A stretch of 64,000 nucleotides of DNA from assembly GCF_000834655.1 (NCBI RefSeq), contig NZ_JXQQ01000076.1, positions 21,051-85,050 on the forward strand, given 5' to 3'. Shown here one piece after another: positions 17,945 through 29,800 of this stretch; within the stretch, counting starts at the first letter, position 1; each line of letters begins with the position of its first letter. The position numbers and the translations under genes are program-made. The notes under the pieces are model-generated. The model was given only the letters and a program-made list of their open reading frames with translations, was not told the DNA's origin and ran no database searches. The stretch is from Variovorax paradoxus. GTDB lineage: Bacteria > Pseudomonadota > Gammaproteobacteria > Burkholderiales > Burkholderiaceae_C.

Positions 17945-19603
17945 TCAACGCATCTGCAGCCGCGCGTCCTTCGGATAGCTGATCGTGTAGTCGGCGGCCA
18001 CCCGCGCGGTCTTGTCGGCATCGAGGTCGAAGCTCCACATCGCCAGGCCCGGCTGTTTGTTCCACGAGAGCTCGCCCGGTTGCGGCGAGAACTGCGAGGC
18101 GACGCGCACCTGCTCGTCGACCGACACCGGCGCGGCCTCGATCACCTGCACCGCGACGGGCGTGCGGTGGCGGTTCTCGACCACGTAGGCGCGCTGCACC
18201 GTGCGTTCGGCGCGCGTGCCGGCGAAGCCGCCTGAGCCCTGGTTGTCCTTCTCGGGATCGGCCTGCACGCGCACCAGTTCGTCGCGGCCGAAGGACAGCG
18301 TCAGGCGCGCATCGCTCGGGGCGGTCCACTGGCCGTTGCCGACGAAGTTGCCGTCGCGGTAAAGCTGCATCGGGCCGGCCGGCCACACGCCGGTGGGCTG
18401 TGCGAGATCGGCAACCAGGAAGGCGCTCGGGTCCACGCGCGGGCTGGTGCGCGAGGCGAGCTTTGCGGTGTCTTCATGCTGGCCGAGCGGCATCGTCACG
18501 CGCTGGCCGTTGGAGGGCACGTCGATGCTTTGCGGCACCGAGAATTCGGTGGCGAAGCTGTTGTCGAACACGCTCACGTCGAACAGCGGCGCGCGGCGCT
18601 CCATGGCCGACTCCCTGGCGGACATCGCACCGGCCATGACCGGCGCAGCAGCCGGTGCCGCCGGGTAGGCCATGTCGGCCCTTGCGCGCTGCGGCGGCGG
18701 CTCGATGCCGATGCGCCACGCACCGGGCAGGCGGCCGGCGGTCTCGCGGCGCGGCTGGCCGGTGGAGAGCACCAGCTTCACGCCGCGCCAGTCTTCGCCC
18801 GTGGCCTGCGCCACCAGCGCCTGGCGCTCGATGCGCACCTTGCGTGTGGCGGTGTCCAGCAGCGCGCGGTAGGTCGGCGTCCAGCCGGGGCCGGCGACCT
18901 GGTAGCTGAGCTTCACCTCGGCATCGGCGCTGGCGGCCAGCGTGACGGTCACGGCCACCACCTGCGCACCGTTGCCCTGGGAGCGCGTGCGCTCGGCGAG
19001 CAGCGGCTTGAGCTGTCGATCGATGTCGCCCTGCCTGCGCGCGAGCTGGTGTTGCTTGAGCAGCGAGTCCTGCCCGGTGCGGCGCATCGCCTCGGTCATC
19101 GCGGCGAGGTTGCGCGCGTCCATCGGCGCGCGGGCGCCCTGCGCCGATTCGCCGCCGCCGCCCGAGAGGCCTTTGAGGTAGCCGGTGACCATGCCGAACG
19201 CATCGCTCTCGGCCTGCAGCGCGGCTTTCTGGTCTTCGAGCTCGCGAATGCGGCCGTCGAGCGCGCTGGTGGCGCATCGCGCCGAGAGCTCGCGCTGCTC
19301 GGCGAGCACCGAGGTTTCGCCCACGCGCACCGAGGCATCGGCCGACACCTGCAGGCTCTGAACGTCCAGCCCCGCCGGGAGGCAGGCGAAGGTGACCGAC
19401 CGGCTGCCGGCCGCGACCCGCGCCACGCGTTCCACGGTCGCGCTGCCGGGGTAGACCTTGACCTGGGTGATGCGCGAGTTGTCGGCCGGTGCAATGCCCG
19501 ATGCCGGGCCGGTCGCCGGCACCTGGGCGCCCGCGCTCAGGGCCAGGCAGGTGGCGGCAAACACGGAGGCGCGCAGGAGGAGGGCGCAAGACGGTGCGTT
19601 CAT
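17945..19603 (-). CDS. DUF4139 domain-containing secreted protein (mucoidy inhibitor A-like)
   Basis: A 552-residue protein with a signal peptide (ALLLRASVFAATCLALSAGA region, residues 8-27). It has the two-part plan of the MuiA-like family: an N-terminal DUF4140-type region (VKVYPGSATVERVARV), a coiled-coil stretch (IRELEDQKAALQAESDAF; also RRQGDIDRQLKPLLAERTR) and the C-terminal DUF4139 beta domain, with LSYQVAGPGWTPTYRALLD at its start and an N-R-H segment (YVVENRHRTPVAV). Function in bacteria is not established. The start at 19603 gives the signal peptide. It converges with the TonB receptor gene, ten bases apart. Confidence 0.85.
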   Translation of the reverse strand: MNAPSCALLLRASVFAATCLALSAGAQVPATGPASGIAPADNSRITQVKVYPGSATVERVARVAAGSRSVTFACLPAGLDVQSLQVSADASVRVGETSVLAEQRELSARCATSALDGRIRELEDQKAALQAESDAFGMVTGYLKGLSGGGGESAQGARAPMDARNLAAMTEAMRRTGQDSLLKQHQLARRQGDIDRQLKPLLAERTRSQGNGAQVVAVTVTLAASADAEVKLSYQVAGPGWTPTYRALLDTATRKVRIERQALVAQATGEDWRGVKLVLSTGQPRRETAGRLPGAWRIGIEPPPQRARADMAYPAAPAAAPVMAGAMSARESAMERRAPLFDVSVFDNSFATEFSVPQSIDVPSNGQRVTMPLGQHEDTAKLASRTSPRVDPSAFLVADLAQPTGVWPAGPMQLYRDGNFVGNGQWTAPSDARLTLSFGRDELVRVQADPEKDNQGSGGFAGTRAERTVQRAYVVENRHRTPVAVQVIEAAPVSVDEQVRVASQFSPQPGELSWNKQPGLAMWSFDLDADKTARVAADYTISYPKDARLQMR

Positions 19604-19842
19604 GGAGAGCCTTCGGGAGAGTGAATGAACAAGGAGGCGAATCGCCTCGCCTTGCACTCATACGGCGGGGCCCGGTGAACGGGGTTAAAGGGAGCCGAAA
19701 TTCTTCTCGGCCCGCGCAGCGGCTGTCGCCAATGCAACCGCCGCAGGCCTTCGGGTCACCCGCGCGACGACGCGCCCCTCGTGCGCTTCGTAGAGTGGAT
19801 TCGTCCCCATCCCCACGTCCGTTCCTTCAAGGAGAGACCGCC

Positions 19843-20271
19843 ATGCTCGACACCATCCAGGCCATCAACCGCACCGCCGCGTTCAACCGCTGGGCCGGCT
19901 TCGAAGTCGAAAGCGCCGCCAACGGCGAAGCGCAGTTGCGCATGCGCTGGCGCGAGTCGGACATGGCGCAGTACGCCGGCTTTCTGCACGCGGGGCTGAT
20001 CGGCGCGATGCTGGACACGGCCTGCGGCTTCGCAGCCGCCACGGTCGCGGGCCATGTGCTGGCCTCGCACTTTTCGGTGAACTGCATGTCGCCCGCGGTG
20101 GGGCAGGTTTTCGTGGCCCGCGCACGGGTGGTGAAGGCCGGCCGCAAGCAGGTGTTTGCCACGGCCGAGCTCTTCGGCGAAGACGAGAACGGCGCGCAGA
20201 AGTTGCTCGCCACCGGCAGCGCGATCCTCGTGCCGGTGACGCCGGCCGCGCCCGACGCGCCAAAAATGTAA
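19843..20271 (+). CDS. PaaI-type hotdog-fold thioesterase
   Basis: A 142-residue hotdog protein. AQYAGFLHAGLIGAMLDTACG holds the hallmark HAG...D arrangement of PaaI/YbgC-like acyl-CoA thioesterases, followed by the central strands HFSVNCMSPAVGQVFVARARV. A GGAGA ribosome site precedes the ATG at 19843. Members hydrolyse aryl- or acyl-CoA thioesters in catabolism; the substrate is open. It stands alone, with a 542-base gap before the giant gene. Confidence 0.87.
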   Translation: MLDTIQAINRTAAFNRWAGFEVESAANGEAQLRMRWRESDMAQYAGFLHAGLIGAMLDTACGFAAATVAGHVLASHFSVNCMSPAVGQVFVARARVVKAGRKQVFATAELFGEDENGAQKLLATGSAILVPVTPAAPDAPKM

Positions 20272-20650
20272 CGCCGGGTGCAGGTTGCGGGCGGTAGTGC
20301 CGCTGCGTTTTGAACGCTTCCTTATTACTGCGCAAGCTATTGAATTTCGGCGTGCCGCAATTGCAATTGCATTGGCGTGCTGGCGCTGTCGTGCTGCAAT
20401 GCAGCGTAAAGTTTTCATTGCGCCTAATTCAAAAAAGGCGTTGATGCAATACGACAACGAGTCTTTTACGAAATTGACACTTTGAAGTAAACGCCGCGCG
20501 ACAAATGTAAATCAACTGTTAGAAGAGAGAGGCTCCGGTCTGAGGCGGATGCCCTCGCCATCCTGTGAGGGGTTTGGCCCGACGGCTCTGTTGATCTTCC
20601 GGATGTGCCGCCTGCATCTTTTCTCGCGCGTTTTGCCGGTTATCGAATTC

Positions 20651-20675
20651 GACGCCTTGCAGGCAGCAAGGCGTC
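20651..20675. promoter_or_regulatory. Perfect 10-bp stem-loop in the leader of the giant gene
   Basis: GACGCCTTGC, five loop bases (AGGCA) and GCAAGGCGTC form a perfect hairpin. No T run follows, so it is not a simple terminator. It may be a protein site, an RNA-stability element or part of a larger leader fold. Confidence 0.55.
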
Positions 20676-20731
20676 ACCTGCCGCACCCCGCGGTCAATTG
20701 CGCGGCCTTCCCCATTTTCTTGAATCCGATG

Positions 20732-20778
20732 TTCGCGTGCGTTCGTACACGCGGACGTGCGCGCACGCGCGAATTTTT
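20732..20778 (+). terminator. Terminator-like hairpin with T5 tract, 35 bases before the giant gene
   Basis: TTCGCGTGCG (20732-20741) can pair with CGCACGCG-CGAA (20762-20773, two bases bulged), and five Ts follow at 20774-20778. As it lies between any upstream promoter and the start codon at 20814, it could either end transcription coming from the thioesterase gene or act as an attenuator for the giant gene. Confidence 0.45.
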
Positions 20779-20813
20779 GCGGTAAATCAAAGGCATTAGC
20801 TTTTATTTGAACT

Positions 20814-23800
20814 ATGGCTAAAAAGTTTTCACGCAAGCGCGTCGAGCGCACGGTCGATACCCCCATCGCAGCGGCACCGGAGCGTTTCGCATTGCGCGCC
20901 ATGGCGCTCGAGGCTCGCTACATGTTCGACGCCGCGGCCGTGGCCACCGGCGCCGAGGTCCTGGCCGCGCAAGCGGCGGCCCAGCAGGCGGATGCCGCCA
21001 TCGCGGACGCCGCACGCCAGGCGGACCACGCACCGGCCGCGGCACCCGCGCCCGCTCCCGCGGAGTTGCCCCGGCCCGATCACGCGCGGGAGGACACCTC
21101 CTACATGTACACCTCGCCCGACTCGAAGGGCCCTGTGAACCAGGGCTACGACGTCAAGGCGTTCGAGGGGCTGGGCGATGCCTTGCAGGCGTATGCCCCG
21201 CGGGGCATGCAGGACACGCAGGGCGCGCAGATCGTGTTCATCGATCCGGGCATCTCCGATGTGTCGACGCTGCTGCAGGGCATCGACCCCTCGGCCGAGG
21301 TCGTGTTCCTGGACAGCCGCTCCGACGGGCTCTCGCAGATCGCCAGCGCGCTGAACGGCCGCACCGACATCGGCGCCATCCACATCCTTTCGCACGGCGA
21401 CCCGGGCGAGCTGCGCCTGGGCAACGCGGTCTACGACAACGCCGACCTGTCGGCGCGGGCGGCCGACCTGGCGGCCATCGGCCGTGCGCTGGGCGCGGAT
21501 GGCGACATCCTCCTGTACGGCTGCGACACCGCGCAGGGCGTGGTGGGCGAGCAGTTCACCCACAGCCTCTCGCGCCTGACCGGCGCGGACGTCGCCGCCT
21601 CCGTGGACCTGACCGGAGCCCAGCGCCTGGGCGGGAACTGGAACCTGGAATACCAGGTGGGCCACATCGAAAGCCGCGTGGTCGTGGACGAGCATGCGCA
21701 GTCGCTCTACGACAGCACGCTCGATGCGGCCGTGAACAACGGCAACGGCGCCGTGCTGGCCGCGTACGGGCGCAACATCGTGAGCATCGACGTCACCACC
21801 GGCAAGGCCACGGTGCTCACCAGCGTTCCGACCTCGGTGGGCGGCATTGCGGTGGGCGGCACGCCCAACGCGCTGTCGCTCAACGCGGCGGCCGGCCTCG
21901 TCTACTACCTGGACGGCGCCTCGACCGCGTCGCGGGCGCTGTTCGCCTACGACTACATCAACAACACGCACATCCTGATCGACGCGGACATCACCGACAG
22001 CGGCAGCGTGGTCGCGGCGGGCAGCCAGGGCGTGAGCGGCGGCGGCGCCGCCTTCTTCAACGGCGCGATGTACCTGGGCGTGGAGAACATCGGCAGCACC
22101 ACGACCGACCGCATCTTCAGGCTCGCGTTCTCGGCCGACGGGCGAACCGTCACCGGCACGTCGGTGTTCGTCAGTTCCGTATCGGGCGGCGCCGACTGGG
22201 GTGACCTGGCCATCGACACCGCCAACAACGCGCTCGTGAGCGTGGCCAACAACGACGCGAGCGGGCGGTCGTTCGTGCGCTGGGACCTGGCCACGGGCAC
22301 CCAGCTGACCAACGCCGCCTTCACGCCGACCGCGGTGCAACTGGCCACGGGCACCAACGGTGCGGTGTATGCCCTGGGCGGCACCACCATCCAGAGCATC
22401 AACCCGGCCACCGGCGCGCTCATTTCGACGGTGAACGTCACCACCGACGGCTCCACCGCCATCGGCGGCGCGGTGGCCGACGGCGCCGGCGCCGTGCCGG
22501 CCACCGGCACCATCGGCGACCGGATCTTCGACGACAACAACGGCGACGGCGTCTTCGGCACCGGCGACACCGGCATCGCCAACGTGACGGTGCAGCTCAT
22601 CGACGACGTGAACGGCAACGGCGTGGCCGATGCCGGCGAGCGCGTGCTGGCCACCGACACCACCAACGCCACCGGCAACTACCTTTTCACCGGCGTGCTG
22701 CCGGGTGCCTACGTGGTGCGCGTGACCGACACCAACGGCGTGCTGGGCGGCAGCTCGCCGACCAACGGCGCGGCGTTCCGCGCGGTGTCGCTGGCCACCA
22801 TCGGCGGCTCGGACCTCACCTCGGACTTCGCCTACGACAAGGTGCCGCCGGTGGTCGACCTGAACTCGGGCACCAACACCACCAACATCGTCAACAACCC
22901 GGGCTTCACCGGCGGTGGCTCGGGCTGGAGCTCGACGGGCTCGACCACCTTCAGCAGCGACCGGGCGCAGTGGACCTCGGACATCAGCTCCGGCACGCTC
23001 ACGCAGGCGGGCCTTACCGGCCTGCAGTCGGGGCCGGGCACCAACGGCGCGGCCCAGATCGTGTTCGGCTTCGGCTGGAACAACGGCGTGCCCGATTCCA
23101 ACGAGCCGTCGGTCTTCACCGTGAGCGTGGGCGGCGTGGTCTACGCGACCATCACCACCGGCCGCTCGGGGCTGAACCCGAACATTGCCACCGTCGTCTA
23201 TTCGAACGGCGCAACGGGGCCGAGCAGCTTGATCGCGCCGAGCACGTTCAACAACTGGACGTACACGGACATCACCATCAACCTGCCGAGCACCGTGGCC
23301 AACGCCGGCAGCCTGGTCTTCGGCTTCACGCCCGGCACCACCTTGCTGACCACGGGGGACGACGTCTCGATCGACAACGTGCGCGTGTTCACCTCGGCGG
23401 ACATCACCCCCGGGCGCGACTGGAACGCGAGCTTCACGGAAGACGGCGCGCCGGTGTCGATCAGCGACACCGACGCCACCGTCGTGGACAGCGACTCGAC
23501 CAACATGGTGTCGGCGCAGATCGTGCTCACCAACGGCCAGGCCGGCGACCTCATGCGCATCGGCGGCGTGGCGCTCACCAACGGCGCGACCGGCACGCTG
23601 AACGGCCTGACCTACACCGTGGTCGTGAGCGGCGGGGTCACCACCATCAACCTCACCGGCTCGGCCACCAAGGCGGTGTATGCCAGCACCATCGGCGCCA
23701 TCACCTTCGAGAGCACGCTGCAGAACCCCCCGGCCTCGCCGGTGCGGGACATCACGGTGACGGTGAGCGACGGCGCCTTCACCTCCAACGTGGCGCACTC

Positions 23801-26800
23801 GTTCATCACGGTGGTGCCGGTGAACGATGCGCCGGTGCTGAGCACCGGCTCGACCATCTCGTACACCGAGAACGGCGCGGGCACGGCGGTGGCCCCGTCG
23901 ATCACCGTGGCCGACGTGGACAACGCCACGCTCGCATCGGCCTCGGTGGCGATCACCGGCAACTTCGCGGCGGGGCAGGACATCCTGGCCTTCGTGAACG
24001 TGCCCGCCACCATGGGCAACATCAGCGGCACCTACAACGCGGCGACCGGCGTCATGACGCTGAGCTCGGCGGGCAACACCGCCACCACCGCGCAGTGGCA
24101 GGCGGCGCTGCGCGCGGTGCAGTACAGCAACAGCTCGGACAACCCCTCCACCGCCGCGCGCACCGTGAGCTACACGGTGAACGACAGCGCGCTGAACTCC
24201 AACGTCGTCACCTCCACCGTGAACGTGACGGCGGTGAACGATGCGCCGGTGCTCTCGGGCGGCTCCACCGTCACCTACACCGAGAACGGCGCGGCCACCG
24301 CGGTGAACGGCGCCATCGTCGTCTCCGACCTGGACAACGCCACGCTCGCGAGCGGCACGGTGGCCATTACCGGCAACTTCGTGCCGGGGCAGGACGTGCT
24401 GAGCTTCACCAACGTGCCCGCCACCATGGGCAACATCACCGGCACCTACAACTCCGCGACCGGCGTGATGACGCTGAGCTCGGCGGGCAACACCGCCACC
24501 ACCGCGCAGTGGCAGGCGGCACTGCGCGCGGTGCAGTACGCCAACACGTCGGAAGACCCGTCGTCGGTCGCGCGCACCGTGACCTACACGGTGAACGACA
24601 GCGCGGCCAACTCGAACACCGTCACCTCGACGGTGAACGTGGCGCCGGTGAACGACGCGCCGGTCAACACGCTCCCCGCAGGCTGGAGCACGAACGAAGA
24701 CGCGGCAGTCGGCATCACCGGCCTGCAGGTGAGCGACGTGGACGCCGGCAGCGGCACCCTGCGCGTGACGCTGAGCGTGCCCACCGGCTCGCTCACCGCG
24801 GCCTCGGGCGGCGGCGTGACCGTGACGGGCAGCGGCACGGGCACCCTGGTGCTCGAAGGCTCGCAGGCCAGCATCAACGCGTACCTGGCGAGCGCGGCGC
24901 GGCCGAACTTCGTGCCGACGGCCAACTTCAACGGCAGCGTGACGCTGACCATGACCACCACCGACCTGGGCAACGCCGGCGGCGGCGGTGCGCAGACCGA
25001 CACCGACACCGCGACCATCACCGTCGCCGCGGTGAACGACGCGCCCGCGGGCACGGACCGCACGGTCACGATCAACGAAGACGGCACCTACACCTTCTCG
25101 GCGGCCGATTTTCCGGTCACCGACGCGAGCGACACGCCGGCCAACGGCCTGCAGTCGGTCATCATCACCACGCTGCCGCCGGCCTCGCAGGGCGTGCTGC
25201 GGCTGAACGGCGTGGCCGTGACGGCGGGGCAGGTCATCCCGGCCGGCAGCCTCGGCCAGCTCACCTTCACACCCGCTGCCAACCTGAACGGCAACGGCAT
25301 CGGCGCCTTCACCTTCCAGGTGGTGGACAACGGCGGCACGGCCAATGGTGGCCAGAACACCGACCTCTCGCCCAACACCTTCAACTTCAACATCACGGCC
25401 GTCAACGACGCGCCGGTGATCAACCCCGACACCGCCAACGGCCTGGAAGACACGCCCGTCTCGGGCAACGTGCTGGCCAACGACACCGACGTGGACGGCG
25501 ACGTGCTCACGGTGACGCAGTTCGTGGTGAACGGCAACACCTTCACCGCCGGCCAGACGGCCGCCATCGCGGGCGTGGGCACGCTGGTGATCAACGCCAA
25601 CGGCAGCTTCACCTTCACTCCGGCGGCCGACTACAACGGCACCCCGCCCGTGGTGACGACCTACTCGGTGAGCGACGGCAGCACCGCGGTCACCTCGACG
25701 CTGACCATCACCGTCACGGCGGTGAACGATGCGCCGGTCAACACCTTGCCCGCGGGCTGGACGACCAACGAAGACGCGACGGTGGGCCTCACCGGCCTGC
25801 AGATCACCGACGTGGACGCGGGCAGCGCCACGATGCGCGTGACGCTGAGCGTGCCGAACGGCTCGCTCACGGCGGCCTCGGGCGCAGGCGTGACGGTCAC
25901 CGGCAGCGGCACGGGCACCCTCGTGCTCGAAGGCTCGCAGGCCAGCATCAACGCCTACCTCGCCAGCGCGGCGCGCCCCAACTACGTGCCGGTGGGCAAC
26001 TTCAACGGCAGCGTGACGCTGACGATGACCACCAGCGACCTGGGCAACACCGGCACCGGCGGCACGCTCACGGACACCGACACCGCGACCATTACGGTCA
26101 ACACGGTGAACGACGCGCCCGCGGGCGCCGACCGCACGGTCACCATCAACGAAGACGGCACCTACACCTTCTCTGCCGCCGACTTTCCGATCACCGACGC
26201 CAACGACACGCCCGCCAACAGCCTGCAGTCGGTGGTCATCACCACCTTGCCCAATCCGGCGCAGGGCGTGCTGCGCCTGAACGGCGTGGCGGTGACGGCA
26301 GGGCAGGTGATTCCCGTTGGCAGCCTCGGCCAGCTGACCTTCACGCCCGCCGCCAACGTGAACGGCGCGGGCATCGGTTCCTTCACCTTCCAGGTGGTGG
26401 ACAACGGCGGCACCGCGAACGGCGGCCAGAACACCGACCAGTCGCCCAACACCTTCGGCTTCAACATCACGGCGGTGAACGATGCGCCGGTCGGCAATGC
26501 CGACACGGGCACCGGTGCCGAAGACACCGTCATCACCGGCAACGTGCTGACGAACGACACCGACGTGGACGGCGACGCGCTCGCGGTCACGCAGTTCGTG
26601 GTGAACGGCAGCACCTTCACCGCGGGGCAGACCGCCACCATCGCGGGCGTGGGCACGCTGCAGGTCAATGCCAACGGCAGCTACACCTTCACGCCCGCGG
26701 CCAACTACAACGGCGCGGCGCCCGTGGTGACCTACACGGTGAGCGACGGCACGGCCACCGCCACCTCGACGCTGGCCCTCACGGTCACGGCGGTGAACGA

Positions 26801-29800
26801 TGCGCCGGTCAACACCTTGCCTGCGGGCTGGACGACCAACGAAGACACCACGGTCGGCATCACCGGCCTGCAGATATCCGACGTGGACGCTGGCACTTCG
26901 ACAGTGCGCGTCACCTTGAGCGTGCCGAGCGGTTCGCTCACCGGCGCTTCGGGCGCAGGCGTCACGGTCACCGGCAGCGGCACGGGCACCCTGGTGCTCG
27001 AAGGCTCGCAGGCCAGCATCAATGCGTATCTCGCCAGCGCGGCGCGGCCCAACTACGTGCCGGTGGGCAACTTCAACGGCAGCGTCACGCTGACCATGAC
27101 CACCAGCGACCTGGGCAACACGGGCACGGGCGGCACGCTGACCGACACGGACACAGCGACCATCACCGTCGCTGCCGTGAACGATGCCCCGGCCGGCACG
27201 GACCGCACGGTGTCGTTGAACGAGGACGGCACCTACACCTTCTCCGCCGCGGACTTTCCGATCACCGATGCGAACGACACGCCGGCCAACAGCCTGCAGT
27301 CGGTCGTCATCACCACGCTGCCGCCGGCAGCGCAGGGCGTGCTGCGCCTGAACGGCGTGGCCGTGACGGCAGGGCAGGTGATTCCGGTGGGGAGCCTCGG
27401 CCAGCTCACCTTCACGCCGGCAGCCAATGTCAACGGCGCTGGCATCGGCGCCTTCACCTTCCAGGTGGTGGACAACGGCGGCACCGCGAACGGCGGACAG
27501 AACACCGACCAATCGCCCAACACCTTCAGCTTCAACGTCACGGCCGTCAACGACGCGCCGGTGGCCAACCCCGACACCGTGGCCGCGACCGAAGACACGC
27601 CGCTGTCGATCCCCGTGGCGAACCTGCTGGGCAACGACACCGACGTGGAGGGCGACACGCTCACCATCACCAGCGTGCAGGGTGCGGTGAACGGCACCGT
27701 GAGCCTGGTCGGCGGCAACGTGGTCTTCACGCCCGCGCCGAACTTCAACGGCACCGCGAGCTTCACCTACACCGTGAGCGACGGCAACGGCGGCACGGCC
27801 ACCACGACGGTAACGGTCAACGTCGCGGCGGTGAACGACGCGCCGGTGGCTGCCAACGACTCCGCCAGCACGCCGATCAACACGCCGCTGGCGAACATCC
27901 CGGTGCTGGGCAACGACACCGACGTGGACGGCGACCCGCTCACCATCACCGCGGCCACGGTGAATCCGGCGCTGGGCACGGTCACCATCAATGCCAACGG
28001 CACGCTGAGCTTCACGCCCGCCAACAACGTGACCGGGCCGGTGCAGGTCAACTACACGGTGAGCGACGGCAAGGGGGGCACCTCGAGCGCGGTTCTCACG
28101 GTGAACGTCGGCGCGAACACGCCGCCGCAGAGCGCGAACACCACGGTCAACGGCACCGAGGACACGCCGGTGGTGCTGACCCCGGCGAACTTCCCGTTCA
28201 CCGACACCGACGTCGGCCAGAGCCTGGCGAGCGTGCGCATCGACACGCTGCCCGTCAACGGCACGCTGCTGCTCAACGGCGTGGCGGTTACCGCGGGGCA
28301 GACGGTCACCGTGGCCGACATCACCGCGGGCCGGCTGACCTTCGTGCCAGGCGCGAACGGCAACGGCGCGACCTACGCGAGCTTCAATTTCTCGGTGCAG
28401 GACTCGGGCGGCGCCTTCGATGCGACGCCGAACACGCTGACCTTCAACATCGCCGCGGTCAACGACGCGCCGGTGGCCAACCCCGACACCGTGGTCACCG
28501 CCGAAGACACGCCGGCCACGGGCAACGTGCTGGCCAACGACACGGACATCGACGGCGGTCCGCTCACGGTGACGCAATTCGTGGTGGGCGGCAACACCTT
28601 CACCGCAGGGCAGACGGCCACCATCGCGGGCGTCGGCACGCTCGTGATCAACGCGAACGGCAGCTACACCTTCACGCCGGCTGCGAACTACAACGGCCCC
28701 GTGCCGGTGGCCACCTACACGGTGAGCGACGGCGCGGCCACGGCCACTTCGACCCTCACCTTCAGCGTGACGCCGGTGGACGACCCGTTCACCGATGCGA
28801 ACGAGACGGTCACGACCAATGAAGACACGCCGCTCACGGGCTCGGTGCTCACCGGCACCACGAGCGTGGACGGCCCGGTCACCGTCACCAGCTTCACGGT
28901 GGCAGGCGACGGCACGACCTACACGGCGGGGCAGACGGCCAACATCGCGGGCGTCGGCACGCTGGTGATCAATGCCAACGGCAGCTACACCTTCACGCCG
29001 GCGGCGAACTACAACGGGCCCGTGCCGGTGGTGACGTACAGCATGACCGACGGGTCGAGCGGAGACACGTCCACGCTCACCATCACCGTGGCGCCCGTGG
29101 ACGATCCGTTCACCGATGCGAACGAGACGGTCACGACGAACGAAGACACGCCGCTTACGGGCTCCGTGCTGACCGGCACGAGCAGCGTGGACGGCCCGGT
29201 CACGGTGACGAACTTCACGGTGGCCGGCGACGGCACCACGTACACCGCGGGCCAGACCGCGACCATCGCGAACGTCGGCACGCTGGTGATCAACGCCAAC
29301 GGCAGCTACACCTTCACGCCGGCTGCGAACTACAACGGCCCGGTGCCGGTCGTCACGTACAGCATGACCGACGGGTCGAGCGGCGACACCTCCACGCTCA
29401 CGATCACGGTGGCTCCGGTGGACGACCCGTTCACCGACGCGAACGAGACGGTCACCACCAACGAAGACACGCCGCTCACCGGCTCGGTGCTCACGGGTAC
29501 CACGAGCGTGGACGGGCCTGTCACGGTCACCGGCTTCACGGTCGCCGGCGATGCAACGACCTACACCGCCGGCCAGACCGCGACCATCGCGGGCGTGGGC
29601 ACGCTGGTGATCAACGCCAACGGCAGCTACACCTTCACGCCGGCTGCGAACTACAACGGCCCCGTGCCGGTCGTCACTTACAGCATGACGGATGGTTCGA
29701 GCGGAGACACCTCGACGCTCACGATCACGGTCGCGCCGGTGGACGATGCCTTCACCGATGCGAACGAAACCGTGTCGACGAACGAAGACACGCCGCTCAC

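Larger units (their letters stand above)
20272..20813 (+). promoter_or_regulatory. Long, relatively AT-rich leader/intergenic region before the giant gene
   Basis: These 542 bases hold no convincing gene; the short frames in it have no initiation signal or recognisable composition. The first 240 bases are much richer in A/T than the surroundings. TTGACA occurs at 20474-20479, but I see no matching -10 box at 16-18 bases, so the promoter is not settled. The second half contains complementary segments (GGATG/CATCC near 20545-20565, GGCGG/CCGCC at about 20541 and 20606) and two strong hairpins listed separately, so the transcript probably has a structured 5' leader. The start codon at 20814 has no visible Shine-Dalgarno sequence. 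Confidence 0.5.

Noticed and set aside
20285..20485. A 66-codon frame before the giant gene
   Set aside because: No ribosome site, AT-rich composition unlike the neighbours, and no family resemblance.
20474..20510. TTGACA as the giant gene promoter
   Set aside because: No acceptable -10 box at 16-18 bases; kept only as a remark in the leader entry.
22970..28822. A 1950-codon plus-strand frame inside the giant gene
   Set aside because: Low-complexity Arg/His/Gly translation that mirrors the repeats in another phase; a shadow.
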